Positions 34,844 through 43,154 of a DNA stretch of 51,338 nucleotides are shown here, in pieces. The number at the start of each line of letters is the position of its first letter. Position 1 is the stretch's first letter. The notes under the pieces were generated by a model. That model saw nothing but the letters and a program-made list of their open reading frames with translations. It searched no databases and was not told the origin of the DNA. Origin of the DNA: JBFXJF01 sp050175155. GTDB taxonomy: Bacteria > Bacillota > Bacilli > Tepidibacillales > Tepidibacillaceae. The position numbers and the translations under genes are program-made. Location of the stretch: NCBI GenBank assembly GCA_050175155.1, contig JBFXJF010000014.1:1-51338 (forward strand), in the 5' to 3' direction.

Positions 34844-35212
34844 TTGATTAATAAAGCAGATAAAAATATAGTTCGTAAAAAGAAACATTTGCGTATTAGA
34901 AGAAGCATCGTTGGTACCTTGGAACGTCCGCGTCTAAACGTATATCGTTCTTCGAAACATATATATGCACAGTTAATTGATGATCAAAATGGAAATACCT
35001 TAGTTTCTGCGTCTACATTAGATCCTGAAATTAAGGGAAAATATTCGAATGGCGGAAATGTTGATGCAGCAAAACTTGTGGGAGAACTTGTTGCTAAGCG
35101 TGCAATAGAAAAAGGTTACAAAGTAGTAGTTTTTGACAGAGGCGGGTATCTATATCATGGCAGAATTAAGGCGTTAGCTGATTCTGCACGTGAGGTAGGA
35201 CTTCAATTCTAA
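34844..35212 (+). CDS. rplR: 50S ribosomal protein L18
   Basis: L18 (122 residues) binds 5S rRNA together with L5. RPRLNVYRSSKHIYAQLIDD and the final FDRGGYLYHGRIKALADSAR are typical. TTG 34844 is the start, with GAAGGGAGTGA upstream. Confidence 0.97.
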   Translation: MINKADKNIVRKKKHLRIRRSIVGTLERPRLNVYRSSKHIYAQLIDDQNGNTLVSASTLDPEIKGKYSNGGNVDAAKLVGELVAKRAIEKGYKVVVFDRGGYLYHGRIKALADSAREVGLQF

Positions 35213-35236
35213 CCAGATAAGTAAGGAGGTAAAGGA

Positions 35237-35734
35237 ATGCAAATTGACCCAAATACACTAGATTTACAAGAAAAGGTAGTTAACATAAATCGTGTTGCTA
35301 AAGTTGTAAAAGGCGGTCGTCGTTTTAGTTTTAGCGCTTTAATAGTTGTTGGCGATAAAAAAGGATGGGTTGGTGCAGGAATAGGAAAGGCTTCAGAAGT
35401 ACCAGAGGCAATACGCAAAGGTATTGAAGATGCTAAGAAAAACTTAATCCATGTACCATTGGTAGGCACAACTATTCCACATCAAATTGATGGGATATTT
35501 GGTGCTGGCAAAGTATTTCTAAAACCAGCTTCTGAAGGTACTGGAGTTATTGCTGGTGGGCCAGTTCGAGCTGTACTTGAATTAGCGGGAGTAGAAGACA
35601 TTTTGTCAAAATCATTAGGTTCTTCAAATTCAATGAATATGGTTAATGCAACATTAAATGGACTAAGTCGGCTTAAACGTGCTGAGGATGTTGCAAGAAT
35701 GCGCGGAAAAACTATTGAAGAACTGTTAGGATAG
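35237..35734 (+). CDS. rpsE: 30S ribosomal protein S5
   Basis: S5 (165 residues), a translational-fidelity protein. The dsRNA-binding-like N-terminal domain contains RVAKVVKGGRRFSFSALIVV and GWVGAGIGKASEVPEAIRKG. The region where spectinomycin-resistance changes occur looks ordinary. ATG 35237 follows AAGGAGG. Confidence 0.97.
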   Translation: MQIDPNTLDLQEKVVNINRVAKVVKGGRRFSFSALIVVGDKKGWVGAGIGKASEVPEAIRKGIEDAKKNLIHVPLVGTTIPHQIDGIFGAGKVFLKPASEGTGVIAGGPVRAVLELAGVEDILSKSLGSSNSMNMVNATLNGLSRLKRAEDVARMRGKTIEELLG

Positions 35735-35745
35735 GAGGGAATATC

Positions 35746-35934
35746 ATGACAAAAAAAATCCAAGTTACCCTCAAACGTAGTTTGATAGGTCGTCCGGAGA
35801 CACAAAGGATTACTGTAAAAACTCTAGGACTTAGAAAATTAAATCATACGGTTGTTCATAATGATAATCCAGCTATTCGTGGGATGATCAATAAAGTAAG
35901 TCATTTAGTTGAAGTTAGTGAAGTGAAAGAATAA
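35746..35934 (+). CDS. rpmD: 50S ribosomal protein L30
   Basis: L30 (62 residues). QVTLKRSLIGRPETQRITVK and LGLRKLNHTVVHNDNPAIRG are diagnostic. It starts 11 nt after rpsE with GGAGGG. Confidence 0.97.
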   Translation: MTKKIQVTLKRSLIGRPETQRITVKTLGLRKLNHTVVHNDNPAIRGMINKVSHLVEVSEVKE

Positions 35935-35963
35935 ATACTTAGTTTTAGACAGGGGGTGCACTT

Positions 35964-36404
35964 ATGAAGTTACATGAACTAAAACCGACGGAAGGGTCTA
36001 GACAAAAAAGGAAACGTGTGGGTCGAGGGATAGCTTCTGGAAGTGGAAAAACAGCTGGTCGTGGTACTAAAGGACAAAATTCTCGATCTGGTGGTGGAGT
36101 AAGACTTGGCTTTGAAGGTGGTCAAAATCCTTTAGCACGTAGATTACCTAAACGTGGTTTTACTAACCCTACTCGGAAAGAGTATACTATTGTTAACCTA
36201 GATGTTTTAAACAACTTTGAAGCAGGTACAGTGGTAACACCAGAGTTGCTGCTTCAAAAAGGTTATATTAAACAAATTAAAACTGGAATTAAAATACTAG
36301 GGAACAAAGAAATAAATGTGAAACTAACAGTTAAGGCAAATATGTTTTCTGATAATGCTGTTAAGAAAATAGCTGCTGCTGGCGGCCAAACTGAGGTGAT
36401 CTAA
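35964..36404 (+). CDS. rplO: 50S ribosomal protein L15
   Basis: L15 (146 residues), with a long glycine/arginine-rich N-terminal extension (KRVGRGIASGSGKTAGRGTK) and the C-terminal AAAGGQTEVI. The stop codon shares a base with the secY start (TAATG). Confidence 0.97.
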   Translation: MKLHELKPTEGSRQKRKRVGRGIASGSGKTAGRGTKGQNSRSGGGVRLGFEGGQNPLARRLPKRGFTNPTRKEYTIVNLDVLNNFEAGTVVTPELLLQKGYIKQIKTGIKILGNKEINVKLTVKANMFSDNAVKKIAAAGGQTEVI

Positions 36405-37696
36405 TGTTTTCGACGGTCTCCAATATAATAAAAGTTGTTGATTTGCGGAAAAAAATTATATTTACTTTATTAATGCTTATTGTATTTAGGATAGGTAGTT
36501 TTATTCCAGTTCCCAATATCGACAGCGGAGCTTTAGCGTCCATGACTGAAAGAGACTTCCTTGGATTACTTAACACTTTTTCTGGGGGAGCATTACAGAA
36601 TTTCTCTATTTTTGCGATGGGAATCATGCCTTATATTACAGCATCAATCATAGTTAATCTATTAGCTATGGATGTAATACCAAAATTCGCTGAATGGGCT
36701 CGTCAAGGCGAAGCAGGTCGAAGGAAGATGTCTCAAGTAACTCGTTACGGTACAATTGTTCTTGGATTTGTTCAAGGAATAGGGTTTTCAATAAGCTTCA
36801 ATAATATGTATCCTGGGTTAGTTATCGCACCTAGCGTTACTACCTATCTTGTTATAACAATTACATTAACAGCAGGAACTGCTTTTTTAATGTGGTTGGG
36901 AGAACAAATAACTGAAAAAGGTATTGGAAATGGTATATCTATTATAATATTTGCAGGTATAGTAGCTGGTTTTCCGGATTCTTTAAGAGCAATATTCAGC
37001 ACAGAACTTACAACCGCTGGGGATCAATTATTTTTAGGTATAGTAAAAGTAATTATTATAGCAATTGTAGTTGTATTAATAGTAGCAGGGGTAATTTTTG
37101 TAACCCAAGGAGTTAGAAGAATACCAGTAAATTATGCGAAACGCGTAGTAGGAAGAAAAATGTATGGTGGTCAATCAAGCTATATACCTTTCAAAGTAAA
37201 TTCAGCTGGAGTTATTCCAGTTATCTTTGCATTGTCACTATTGATGTTTCCGGCAACGATTGCACAGTTTTGGGCTGGACGAAGTGTAGCTGATTGGATA
37301 ATACAACATTTTACGTATTCTGACCCGGTTGGGGCTACATTTTATGTATTATTAATTATAGGTTTTACTTATTTTTATACATTTGTTCAGATTAATCCAG
37401 AACAAATGGCTGAGAATATGAAAAAAAATGGTGGTTTTATTCCAGGTGTTAGGCCAGGTAAAGCAACAGCGAAATATATTGTTAGAGTTTTAAATAGAAT
37501 CACATTAACAGGATCACTATTTTTAGCAGCTGTAGCAGTTTTACCAATTATTTTTACTGCATTTACAGATTTACCTCAGTCAGTACAAATTGGTGGAACT
37601 TCCTTGTTAATCGTTGTAGGGGTTGCACTAGATACTATGAAACAAGTAGAGTCTCAATTAATTAATCGTCATTATGATGGTTTTATTAAAAAGTGA
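36404..37696 (+). CDS. secY: Preprotein translocase subunit SecY
   Basis: The 430-residue channel subunit of SecYEG with about ten membrane helices. The plug-region and helix 2 block (FSGGALQNFSIFAMGIMPYI) and the cytoplasmic loop segments GIGNGISIIIFAGIVAG and NPEQMAENMKKNGGFIPGVR are visible. Translation is coupled to rplO by a 1-nt overlap. SecE is encoded at 9852; no secG is in the window. Confidence 0.98.
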   Translation: MFSTVSNIIKVVDLRKKIIFTLLMLIVFRIGSFIPVPNIDSGALASMTERDFLGLLNTFSGGALQNFSIFAMGIMPYITASIIVNLLAMDVIPKFAEWARQGEAGRRKMSQVTRYGTIVLGFVQGIGFSISFNNMYPGLVIAPSVTTYLVITITLTAGTAFLMWLGEQITEKGIGNGISIIIFAGIVAGFPDSLRAIFSTELTTAGDQLFLGIVKVIIIAIVVVLIVAGVIFVTQGVRRIPVNYAKRVVGRKMYGGQSSYIPFKVNSAGVIPVIFALSLLMFPATIAQFWAGRSVADWIIQHFTYSDPVGATFYVLLIIGFTYFYTFVQINPEQMAENMKKNGGFIPGVRPGKATAKYIVRVLNRITLTGSLFLAAVAVLPIIFTAFTDLPQSVQIGGTSLLIVVGVALDTMKQVESQLINRHYDGFIKK

Positions 37697-37744
37697 TTAT
37701 AATGAATTCTAATAAACTGACTGACTTGATTGGGGGATTGTGAG

Positions 37745-38395
37745 ATGAATATTTTATTGATGGGTCTTCCTGGAGCAGGAAAAGGAACCCAGGCAGAGAT
37801 GATTATTGAAAATTTCGAAATCCCACATATTTCTACAGGAGATATGTTTAGAAATGCTATTAAAGAAGGAACAATGATGGGATTGGAAGCTAAGTCATTT
37901 ATGGATAAAGGATTACTCGTACCCGATAAAACGGTTATAGGTATAGTAGAAGAACGCTTGAATCAGGCCGATTGTAAAAATGGGTTCTTGTTAGATGGAT
38001 TTCCACGCACAGTGGCACAAGCTGAAGCTCTTGACGTATTACTTGGAAGATTAGATAAAGAGTTAGATCATGTAATTAATATAGAGGTTGATAAGGATTC
38101 TTTAATTGATCGTTTAACAGGTAGACGTATTTGTAGTAAATGTGGAGCTACTTATCATAAGATTTTTAATCCTTCGAATAAGGAAGGAAAGTGTGATAAG
38201 TGTAGTGGGGATTTATATCAACGAGAAGATGATAAAGAGGAAACTGTAGCAACAAGATTAGAGGTAAATATTAAACAGACAGAACCCTTGTTAAATTATT
38301 ATTTAAAGAAGAACTTGTTAAGAACGGTAGATGGTAACCAAGAAATAGACAGAGTTTTTGAATCCGTTAACTTAATATTAAGAGGTCTTAAATAA
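37745..38395 (+). CDS. adk: Adenylate kinase (zinc-lid form)
   Basis: Adk (216 residues) interconverts AMP, ATP and ADP. The P-loop GLPGAGKGT is at residues 7-15, the STGDMFR AMP-site segment at 31, and GFPRT near 85. The LID domain has C130, C133, C150 and C153, the structural zinc form common in Gram-positives. ATG 37745 has GGGGGAT upstream; it sits between secY and map and shares a base with the map start. Confidence 0.97.
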   Translation: MNILLMGLPGAGKGTQAEMIIENFEIPHISTGDMFRNAIKEGTMMGLEAKSFMDKGLLVPDKTVIGIVEERLNQADCKNGFLLDGFPRTVAQAEALDVLLGRLDKELDHVINIEVDKDSLIDRLTGRRICSKCGATYHKIFNPSNKEGKCDKCSGDLYQREDDKEETVATRLEVNIKQTEPLLNYYLKKNLLRTVDGNQEIDRVFESVNLILRGLK

Positions 38396-39141
38396 TGATT
38401 ATTTGTAAGTCCGATAGTGAAATTGAACTAATGCGAATAGCTGGCAAAATAGTAGCTGAAACACATAGTTTACTAGCTAAAGCTATTCGACCTAAAATAA
38501 CTACAAAAGAACTTGATAATATAGCTGAAAGTTTTATCAGAAGTAAGGGTGCTACTCCTTCTTTTTTAGGATATGCTGGTTTCCCTGCTAGTATATGCAC
38601 ATCAATAAATGATGAACTTGTTCACGGGATACCAAGTGATAGAATGCTTAAAGATGGTGATATCGTCAGCATTGACATAGGTGCAGAATATAAGGGATAT
38701 CACGGAGATTCTGCTTGGACTTATGGGGTTGGGAATATATCAGATAGTGCACAAAAACTATTAAAGGTTACTGAAGAATCCCTTTTTAAAGGTCTAGAAA
38801 AAGCAAATCCGGATTCGAGATTATCGGATATTTCTCATGCTATACAGCAGCACGTAGAGAGTCATAATTTTTCTATAGTAAGAGAGTATGTAGGACATGG
38901 AATCGGAAAGAATCTTCATGAGGATCCTCAAATCCCAAATTTCGGACCTCCAAACAGGGGACCTCGACTAAAGTCTGGAATGGCTATAGCTATCGAACCA
39001 ATGGTAAACGAGGGTAAGAGATACGTAAAAACCCTTGATGATAAATGGACGGTAATAACCGAAGATCATTCGTTATGTGCCCATTTTGAACATACAATAA
39101 TTATTACAGGTGATGGTCATGAAATTCTGACCAAAATATAG
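38395..39141 (+). CDS. map: Methionine aminopeptidase, type I
   Basis: MetAP (248 residues) removes initiator methionine from nascent proteins. The dinuclear metal ligands are recognisable: D94 in SIDIGAEY, D105 in YHGDSAW, the His of GHGIGKNLHE, and the two Glu residues in IEPMVNEG and FEHT. Short type Ia form with no N-terminal extension. TAATG couples it to adk. Confidence 0.97.
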   Translation: MIICKSDSEIELMRIAGKIVAETHSLLAKAIRPKITTKELDNIAESFIRSKGATPSFLGYAGFPASICTSINDELVHGIPSDRMLKDGDIVSIDIGAEYKGYHGDSAWTYGVGNISDSAQKLLKVTEESLFKGLEKANPDSRLSDISHAIQQHVESHNFSIVREYVGHGIGKNLHEDPQIPNFGPPNRGPRLKSGMAIAIEPMVNEGKRYVKTLDDKWTVITEDHSLCAHFEHTIIITGDGHEILTKI

Positions 39142-39149
39142 GTGAGAAA

Positions 39150-39464
39150 ATGTATGATCTAAGTCCTTTACTAAAAGTTGGAGAGATAGTTGAAATATTA
39201 ATGGGTCGCGAGAAAAGAAAGTACGCGGTGATTTTAAGAATCCTTAATGATCGTTATGTATATATTGTTGATGGAGATAAGAGAAAGTTTGATAATCCTA
39301 AAAAGAAAAATATACGGCATATTCGTTCAACTGGATATATTTCAAAAGAGGTCATTAAAAGTTTGATGGAGGACTCTAGAGTCTCTAATGCTAAATTAAG
39401 ATATGTTTTGCAGGATTATATAAATAATCAATTTAGCGAGGACGAAAATGAAAGGGGTGTATAA
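39150..39464 (+). CDS. KOW-domain RNA-binding protein (L14e/L6e/L27e-like)
   Basis: A 104-residue protein with a KOW-like beta-barrel start (LLKVGEIVEILMGREKRKYA) and a basic middle region, then an acidic C-terminal tail. Related small proteins occur between map and infA in Bacillus-type clusters and resemble archaeal/eukaryotic L14e family members. A ribosome-associated role is likely from context, but I know of no established function. It lies 8 nt after map and 2 nt before infA. Confidence 0.7.
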   Translation: MYDLSPLLKVGEIVEILMGREKRKYAVILRILNDRYVYIVDGDKRKFDNPKKKNIRHIRSTGYISKEVIKSLMEDSRVSNAKLRYVLQDYINNQFSEDENERGV

Positions 39465-39466
39465 TT

Positions 39467-39685
39467 TTGTCCAAAGAAGATGCGATTGAGGTTGAAGGGA
39501 CAGTTATTGAACCTTTACCAAATGCGATGTTTAAAGTTGAATTAGAAAACGGTCATAAAATTTTAGCACATGTATCTGGGAAAATAAGAATGCACTTTAT
39601 TAGGATTTTACCAGGGGACAAGGTTACAGTAGAGTTGTCACCATATGATTTATCACGTGGCAGGATTACTTATCGATATAAATAA
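39467..39685 (+). CDS. infA: Translation initiation factor IF-1
   Basis: IF-1 (72 residues), an S1/OB-fold protein that blocks the A site during initiation. EDAIEVEGTVIEPLPNAMFK and HVSGKIRMHFIRILPGDKV are nearly invariant. The start is TTG 39467 after AAGGGGTGT, an unusual start codon for a highly expressed gene. Confidence 0.97.
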   Translation: MSKEDAIEVEGTVIEPLPNAMFKVELENGHKILAHVSGKIRMHFIRILPGDKVTVELSPYDLSRGRITYRYK

Positions 39686-39715
39686 TTTCAACTTGCATAT
39701 AAGGGGGTTGTAAGC

Positions 39716-39829
39716 ATGAAGGTTAGACCATCTGTCAAACCAATTTGTGAGAAGTGCAAAGTTATACGCCGTAAAGGAACTATTATGGTTATTTGTGAAA
39801 ATCCAAAGCACAAACAAAGACAAGGCTAA
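39716..39829 (+). CDS. rpmJ: 50S ribosomal protein L36 (zinc-binding)
   Basis: A 37-residue L36, MKVRPSVKPICEKCKVIRRK and then GTIMVICENPKHKQRQG. The zinc ligands Cys-x2-Cys, a third Cys and a His are present. AAGGGGG lies upstream of ATG 39716. Confidence 0.96.
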   Translation: MKVRPSVKPICEKCKVIRRKGTIMVICENPKHKQRQG

Positions 39830-39849
39830 TTTGAAGGAGGTGTTATTTA

Positions 39850-40218
39850 ATGGCACGTATTGCAGGTGTAGACTTACCTCGTGATAAACGGGTAGAAGTT
39901 GCATTAACCTATATTTTTGGAATTGGACGTTCGACATCTAATGAATTATTAAAAGAAACGGGTATTAGTCCAGATACAAGAGTACGTGATTTAACAGAGG
40001 ATGAAGTATCAAAATTGCGTGAAGTAATTGATAAAAAAGCTAAGGTTGAAGGAGATCTGCGACGTGAAATAGCTCTTAATATTAAGCGCCTAATTGAGAT
40101 AGGTTCTTATAGAGGTATTCGTCATCGTCGTGGTTTACCTGTTCGTGGTCAAAAAACAAAAACTAATGCTAGAACTAGAAAAGGACCACGCCGAACTGTA
40201 GCTAATAAGAAGAAGTAA
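39850..40218 (+). CDS. rpsM: 30S ribosomal protein S13
   Basis: S13 (122 residues), 30S head protein forming subunit bridges. ARIAGVDLPRDKRVEVALTY and the C-terminal RGQKTKTNARTRKGPRRT are typical. AAGGAGGTG precedes ATG 39850. Confidence 0.97.
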   Translation: MARIAGVDLPRDKRVEVALTYIFGIGRSTSNELLKETGISPDTRVRDLTEDEVSKLREVIDKKAKVEGDLRREIALNIKRLIEIGSYRGIRHRRGLPVRGQKTKTNARTRKGPRRTVANKKK

Positions 40219-40232
40219 GGAGGGATGACGAA

Positions 40233-40622
40233 ATGGCTAAAAGAACTACTAGAACAAAAAAACGCGATCGTAAAAATATTGAGAGTGGAATAGCACATAT
40301 TAAATCAACTTTTAATAATACAATAGTTACTATTACTGATCTACATGGCAACGTAATAGCTTGGAGTAGTGCAGGTGCTTTAGGATTCAAAGGTTCTAGG
40401 AAAAGCACACCGTTTGCTGCGCAGATGTCAGCAGAAGCTGCTTCAAAGGCTGCAATGGAACACGGTATGAAGACAGTCGAAGTATTTGTAAAAGGACCTG
40501 GAGCAGGGAGAGAAGCAGCTATTCGCTCCTTACAAGCGGCAGGGTTAGAAGTTAGAATGATAAAAGACGTTACACCAGTTCCACATAATGGCTGTCGTCC
40601 ACCAAAACGTCGTCGTGTGTAA
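40233..40622 (+). CDS. rpsK: 30S ribosomal protein S11
   Basis: S11 (129 residues), platform protein. HIKSTFNNTIVTITDLHGN and the C-terminal DVTPVPHNGCRPPKRRRV are diagnostic. The gene for S4 (rpsD), which follows rpsK in many bacteria, is absent; 201 non-coding bases lead to rpoA. Confidence 0.97.
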   Translation: MAKRTTRTKKRDRKNIESGIAHIKSTFNNTIVTITDLHGNVIAWSSAGALGFKGSRKSTPFAAQMSAEAASKAAMEHGMKTVEVFVKGPGAGREAAIRSLQAAGLEVRMIKDVTPVPHNGCRPPKRRRV

Positions 40623-40671
40623 TTAATTTAACATAATATGTATAATATGCCGAGGTATGTGAATAATGGTT

Positions 40672-40823
40672 TGGTATAATAGGGTAATTATGTACTTCAA
40701 CTAGTAGCCCGCTTATAGAACATGGGTGAAGAATTTTGTACTTCTATTGTTCTTGTTAGTACACTACCCTCGTGGCGGAAAGTCATTCCGTTTTATAGGG
40801 ACGTATAAAAGGGGGGTTTATGA
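40672..40823 (+). promoter_or_regulatory. Internal promoter and structured leader upstream of rpoA
   Basis: TATAAT boxes lie at 40641-40646 and 40675-40680; the second is preceded by TGG (extended -10). Downstream, AGGGTA (40681-40686) can pair with TACCCT (40765-40770), and TGTACT (40691-40696) with AGTACA (40758-40763). TGTACTTC is repeated at 40737-40744, so two copies compete for AGTACA. A further hairpin, CGGAA/TTCCG (40776-40790), followed by four T residues lies just before the rpoA ribosome site. The arrangement suggests attenuation or autogenous control; no ligand is known. Confidence 0.55.
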
Positions 40824-41768
40824 GTGATTGAAATTGAAAAGCCAAAGATAGAAGTTCTAGAAGGTTTAGAAGATTTTACTTATGGAAAGATTATTGTGGA
40901 ACCGCTTGAACGTGGATATGGTACTACTCTCGGTAACTCCTTAAGGCGGATTCTTTTGTCATCATTACCAGGAGCTGCAGTGACATCTATTCAGATTGAT
41001 GGAGTATTACATGAATTTTCTACTGTTCCTGGTGTTCTAGAAGATACTACGGAAATAATTCTGAACCTTAAAAAACTATCTTTAAAAATTCATTCTGACG
41101 AAGAAAAAATTTTAGAGATAGATGTTAACGGTGGTGGCGAAATTACAGCTGGCGACATCAGGGTGGATAGTGATATTGAGATTTTAAATCCTTGGTTACA
41201 CATAGCGACAGTTGAAGAAAATGCTAGATTTCACATGTTAATTAGAGTTAGTCGCGGACGAGGATATGTTCCAGCAGAGAATAATAAAAGAGAAGACCAA
41301 CCAATAGGTGTTATTCCAGTTGACTCTATTTATACCCCAATTACTAGAGTGAATTTCAACGTAGAGAATACACGAGTTGGACAAGTAACCAACTATGATA
41401 AATTGACTTTAGAAGTATGGACAGATGGAAGCATCAGACCAGAAGAGGCCGTTAGTATAGGCGCTAAAATATTAACAGAACATTTAAATCTATTTGTAGG
41501 ACTTACTGAAGAAGCTAAAGAAGCAGAAATAATGGTAGAAAAAGAAGAAGATCAAAAAGAAAAAGTTTTGGAAATGACAATAGAAGAGTTAGATCTTTCA
41601 GTTCGTTCTTACAATTGCTTGAAACGTGCTGGCATTAATACAGTTCAGGAATTAACAACGAAAAGTGAAGAGGACATGATGAAGGTTCGTAATCTTGGAC
41701 GTAAGTCCTTAGAAGAAGTTCAATATAAACTTCAGGAACTTGGACTTTCACTTCGTAAGGAAGATTAG
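40824..41768 (+). CDS. rpoA: DNA-directed RNA polymerase subunit alpha
   Basis: The 314-residue alpha subunit. The N-terminal dimerisation domain contains EPLERGYGTTLGNSLRRILL; after an acidic linker (about 225-245), the C-terminal domain contains LDLSVRSYNCLKRAGINTV and the VRNLGRKSLEEV DNA/regulator-binding block. GTG 40824 follows GGGGGG, giving MIEIEKPKIE. It is preceded by its own promoter and leader and followed by rplQ after 29 nt. Confidence 0.98.
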   Translation: MIEIEKPKIEVLEGLEDFTYGKIIVEPLERGYGTTLGNSLRRILLSSLPGAAVTSIQIDGVLHEFSTVPGVLEDTTEIILNLKKLSLKIHSDEEKILEIDVNGGGEITAGDIRVDSDIEILNPWLHIATVEENARFHMLIRVSRGRGYVPAENNKREDQPIGVIPVDSIYTPITRVNFNVENTRVGQVTNYDKLTLEVWTDGSIRPEEAVSIGAKILTEHLNLFVGLTEEAKEAEIMVEKEEDQKEKVLEMTIEELDLSVRSYNCLKRAGINTVQELTTKSEEDMMKVRNLGRKSLEEVQYKLQELGLSLRKED

Positions 41769-41797
41769 TATTAGCTCGTATAAAAGGAGGGACTAAC

Positions 41798-42163
41798 ATG
41801 GCATACCAGAAATTAGGACGCAATTCATCTGCACGGAAAGCACTATTTCGTGATCTTGTAACTGATTTATTTATATACGAACGTATTCAAACAACTGAAT
41901 CTAAAGCAAAAGAAGTGCGTTCAATAGCTGAAAAGATGATTACTCTTGCAAAACGTGGTGACTTACATTCAAGACGTCAAGTTGCTGCATTTGTTAGAAG
42001 AGAAGTAGCTGATGCTGAGTCAGGGCAAGATGCAATTCAAAAGTTATTTACAACACTTGCTCCGCGTTTTTCTGAACGTCAGGGAGGATATACACGCATT
42101 TTAAAGATTGGACCTCGCCGTGGAGATGCTGCAGAAATGGTTTATCTGGAATTAGTAGAATAA
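41798..42163 (+). CDS. rplQ: 50S ribosomal protein L17
   Basis: L17 (121 residues) near the tunnel exit. MAYQKLGRNSSARKALFRDL and the final PRRGDAAEMVYLELVE are typical. It ends the ribosomal cluster. A structured RNA region follows immediately (42165-42230). Confidence 0.97.
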   Translation: MAYQKLGRNSSARKALFRDLVTDLFIYERIQTTESKAKEVRSIAEKMITLAKRGDLHSRRQVAAFVRREVADAESGQDAIQKLFTTLAPRFSERQGGYTRILKIGPRRGDAAEMVYLELVE

Positions 42164-42164
42164 C

Positions 42165-42230
42165 ACACAAAATATAAAGGGTGAGGACCGAAACTGATAT
42201 TACAGATTTTGTGTCAAAACCCTTTTTATT
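42165..42230 (+). terminator. Terminator with alternative pairing, after rplQ
   Basis: ACACAAAAT (42165-42173) pairs with ATTTTGTGT (42206-42214). ATAAAGGG (42174-42181), inside that loop, can pair instead with CCCTTT (42220-42225), which is followed by T-rich sequence. The two stems cross, so they are mutually exclusive or form a pseudoknot. It may be the cluster terminator, or an antiterminator/terminator switch ahead of ecfA1. The rest of the gap to 42321 holds only a short inverted repeat (TAAGAC-AA-GTCTTA, 42243-42256) and no certain promoter. Confidence 0.5.
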
Positions 42231-42320
42231 TTTAATAATATTTTAAGACAAGTCTTATTTTGTTTAGATAGGATTGATGTAATAACTGAGCAAGGTGCGA
42301 CTTTGTATACTGGAGGAAGA

Positions 42321-43154
42321 ATGAATAATATAATTGAACTTAAAGATACTTCATACTCCTATCCTAAAATAAATTATAGTGCTATTAATAAAGTTAATAT
42401 AAAAATAAAATCTAATCAATTTATAGCAATAATTGGACCTAACGGTTCAGGGAAAACTACATTAGCTTTACTACTAAATGGATTAATAATTCCAAAACAA
42501 GGAGTAGTAATTGTTAAAGGGATATCCACAAATAATTCAGCTGAAAAGCTATGGGAAATAAGGAATACAGTGGGCATAGTATTTCAAAATCCGGATAACC
42601 AAATTATAGCTAATACGATTGAAGATGATGTAGCCTTTGGTTTAGAGAATCAAGGAATTGCTTCCACAGAAATAAGGTTAAGAGTAGACAGAGCTCTAAA
42701 AGAGGTAGATATTTTTTCATTGCGGTTAAAAGAGCCTCAATATATATCAGGGGGCCAAAAGAAAAAGGTGACAATTGCTGGTATTTTAGCTATGAGACCA
42801 GAAGTAATTATATTTGATGAAGCAACAGCTATGTTAGATCCACAAGGGAAGAAAGAAATTTTAATATTGATTAAGGAATTGGTTAGAAAAGAAGAAATAA
42901 CAATAATACATATTACCAACATCCTTGAGGAGACTTTAGAGGCAGATAGAGTAATAGTTATGAATAAGGGTCAGATAATTATGAATGATATTCCTAGTAA
43001 AGTATTTGAAAAAAGGGAATTATTATTAAGCATTGGATTAGAAGTTCCTATTGTAACTGAGATAGCACAAAGACTAAATAATAGGGGTTATCCAATTAAA
43101 AGGGATATAATATGTGCAGAGGAGTTAGCGGAGAAACTATGGACATTATTTTAA
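42321..43154 (+). CDS. ecfA1: ECF transporter ATPase subunit A1
   Basis: A 277-residue ABC ATPase of the group II energy-coupling factor module, which powers vitamin uptake with exchangeable S subunits. Walker A GPNGSGKT is near residue 37, Q-loop VFQNPDNQI near 83, the signature is SGGQKKKV (an LSGGQ variant) and Walker B IIFDEATAMLDP. ATG 42321 follows TGGAGG at short spacing. It overlaps ecfA2 by 16 nt. No substrate-specific S component is encoded nearby. Confidence 0.93.
   Translation: MNNIIELKDTSYSYPKINYSAINKVNIKIKSNQFIAIIGPNGSGKTTLALLLNGLIIPKQGVVIVKGISTNNSAEKLWEIRNTVGIVFQNPDNQIIANTIEDDVAFGLENQGIASTEIRLRVDRALKEVDIFSLRLKEPQYISGGQKKKVTIAGILAMRPEVIIFDEATAMLDPQGKKEILILIKELVRKEEITIIHITNILEETLEADRVIVMNKGQIIMNDIPSKVFEKRELLLSIGLEVPIVTEIAQRLNNRGYPIKRDIICAEELAEKLWTLF

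Noticed and set aside
35482..35805. Minus-strand open frame opposite rpsE-rpmD
   Set aside because: Antisense to two conserved ribosomal protein genes, no ribosome site, composition of a shadow frame.
40722..40808. Possible 28-codon leader peptide before rpoA
   Set aside because: It has no Shine-Dalgarno sequence and overlaps the paired leader segments; I prefer an untranslated leader.
40623..40823. Hidden rpsD gene between rpsK and rpoA
   Set aside because: No frame of sufficient length; absence of rpsD here is normal for Bacillales, where it lies elsewhere.
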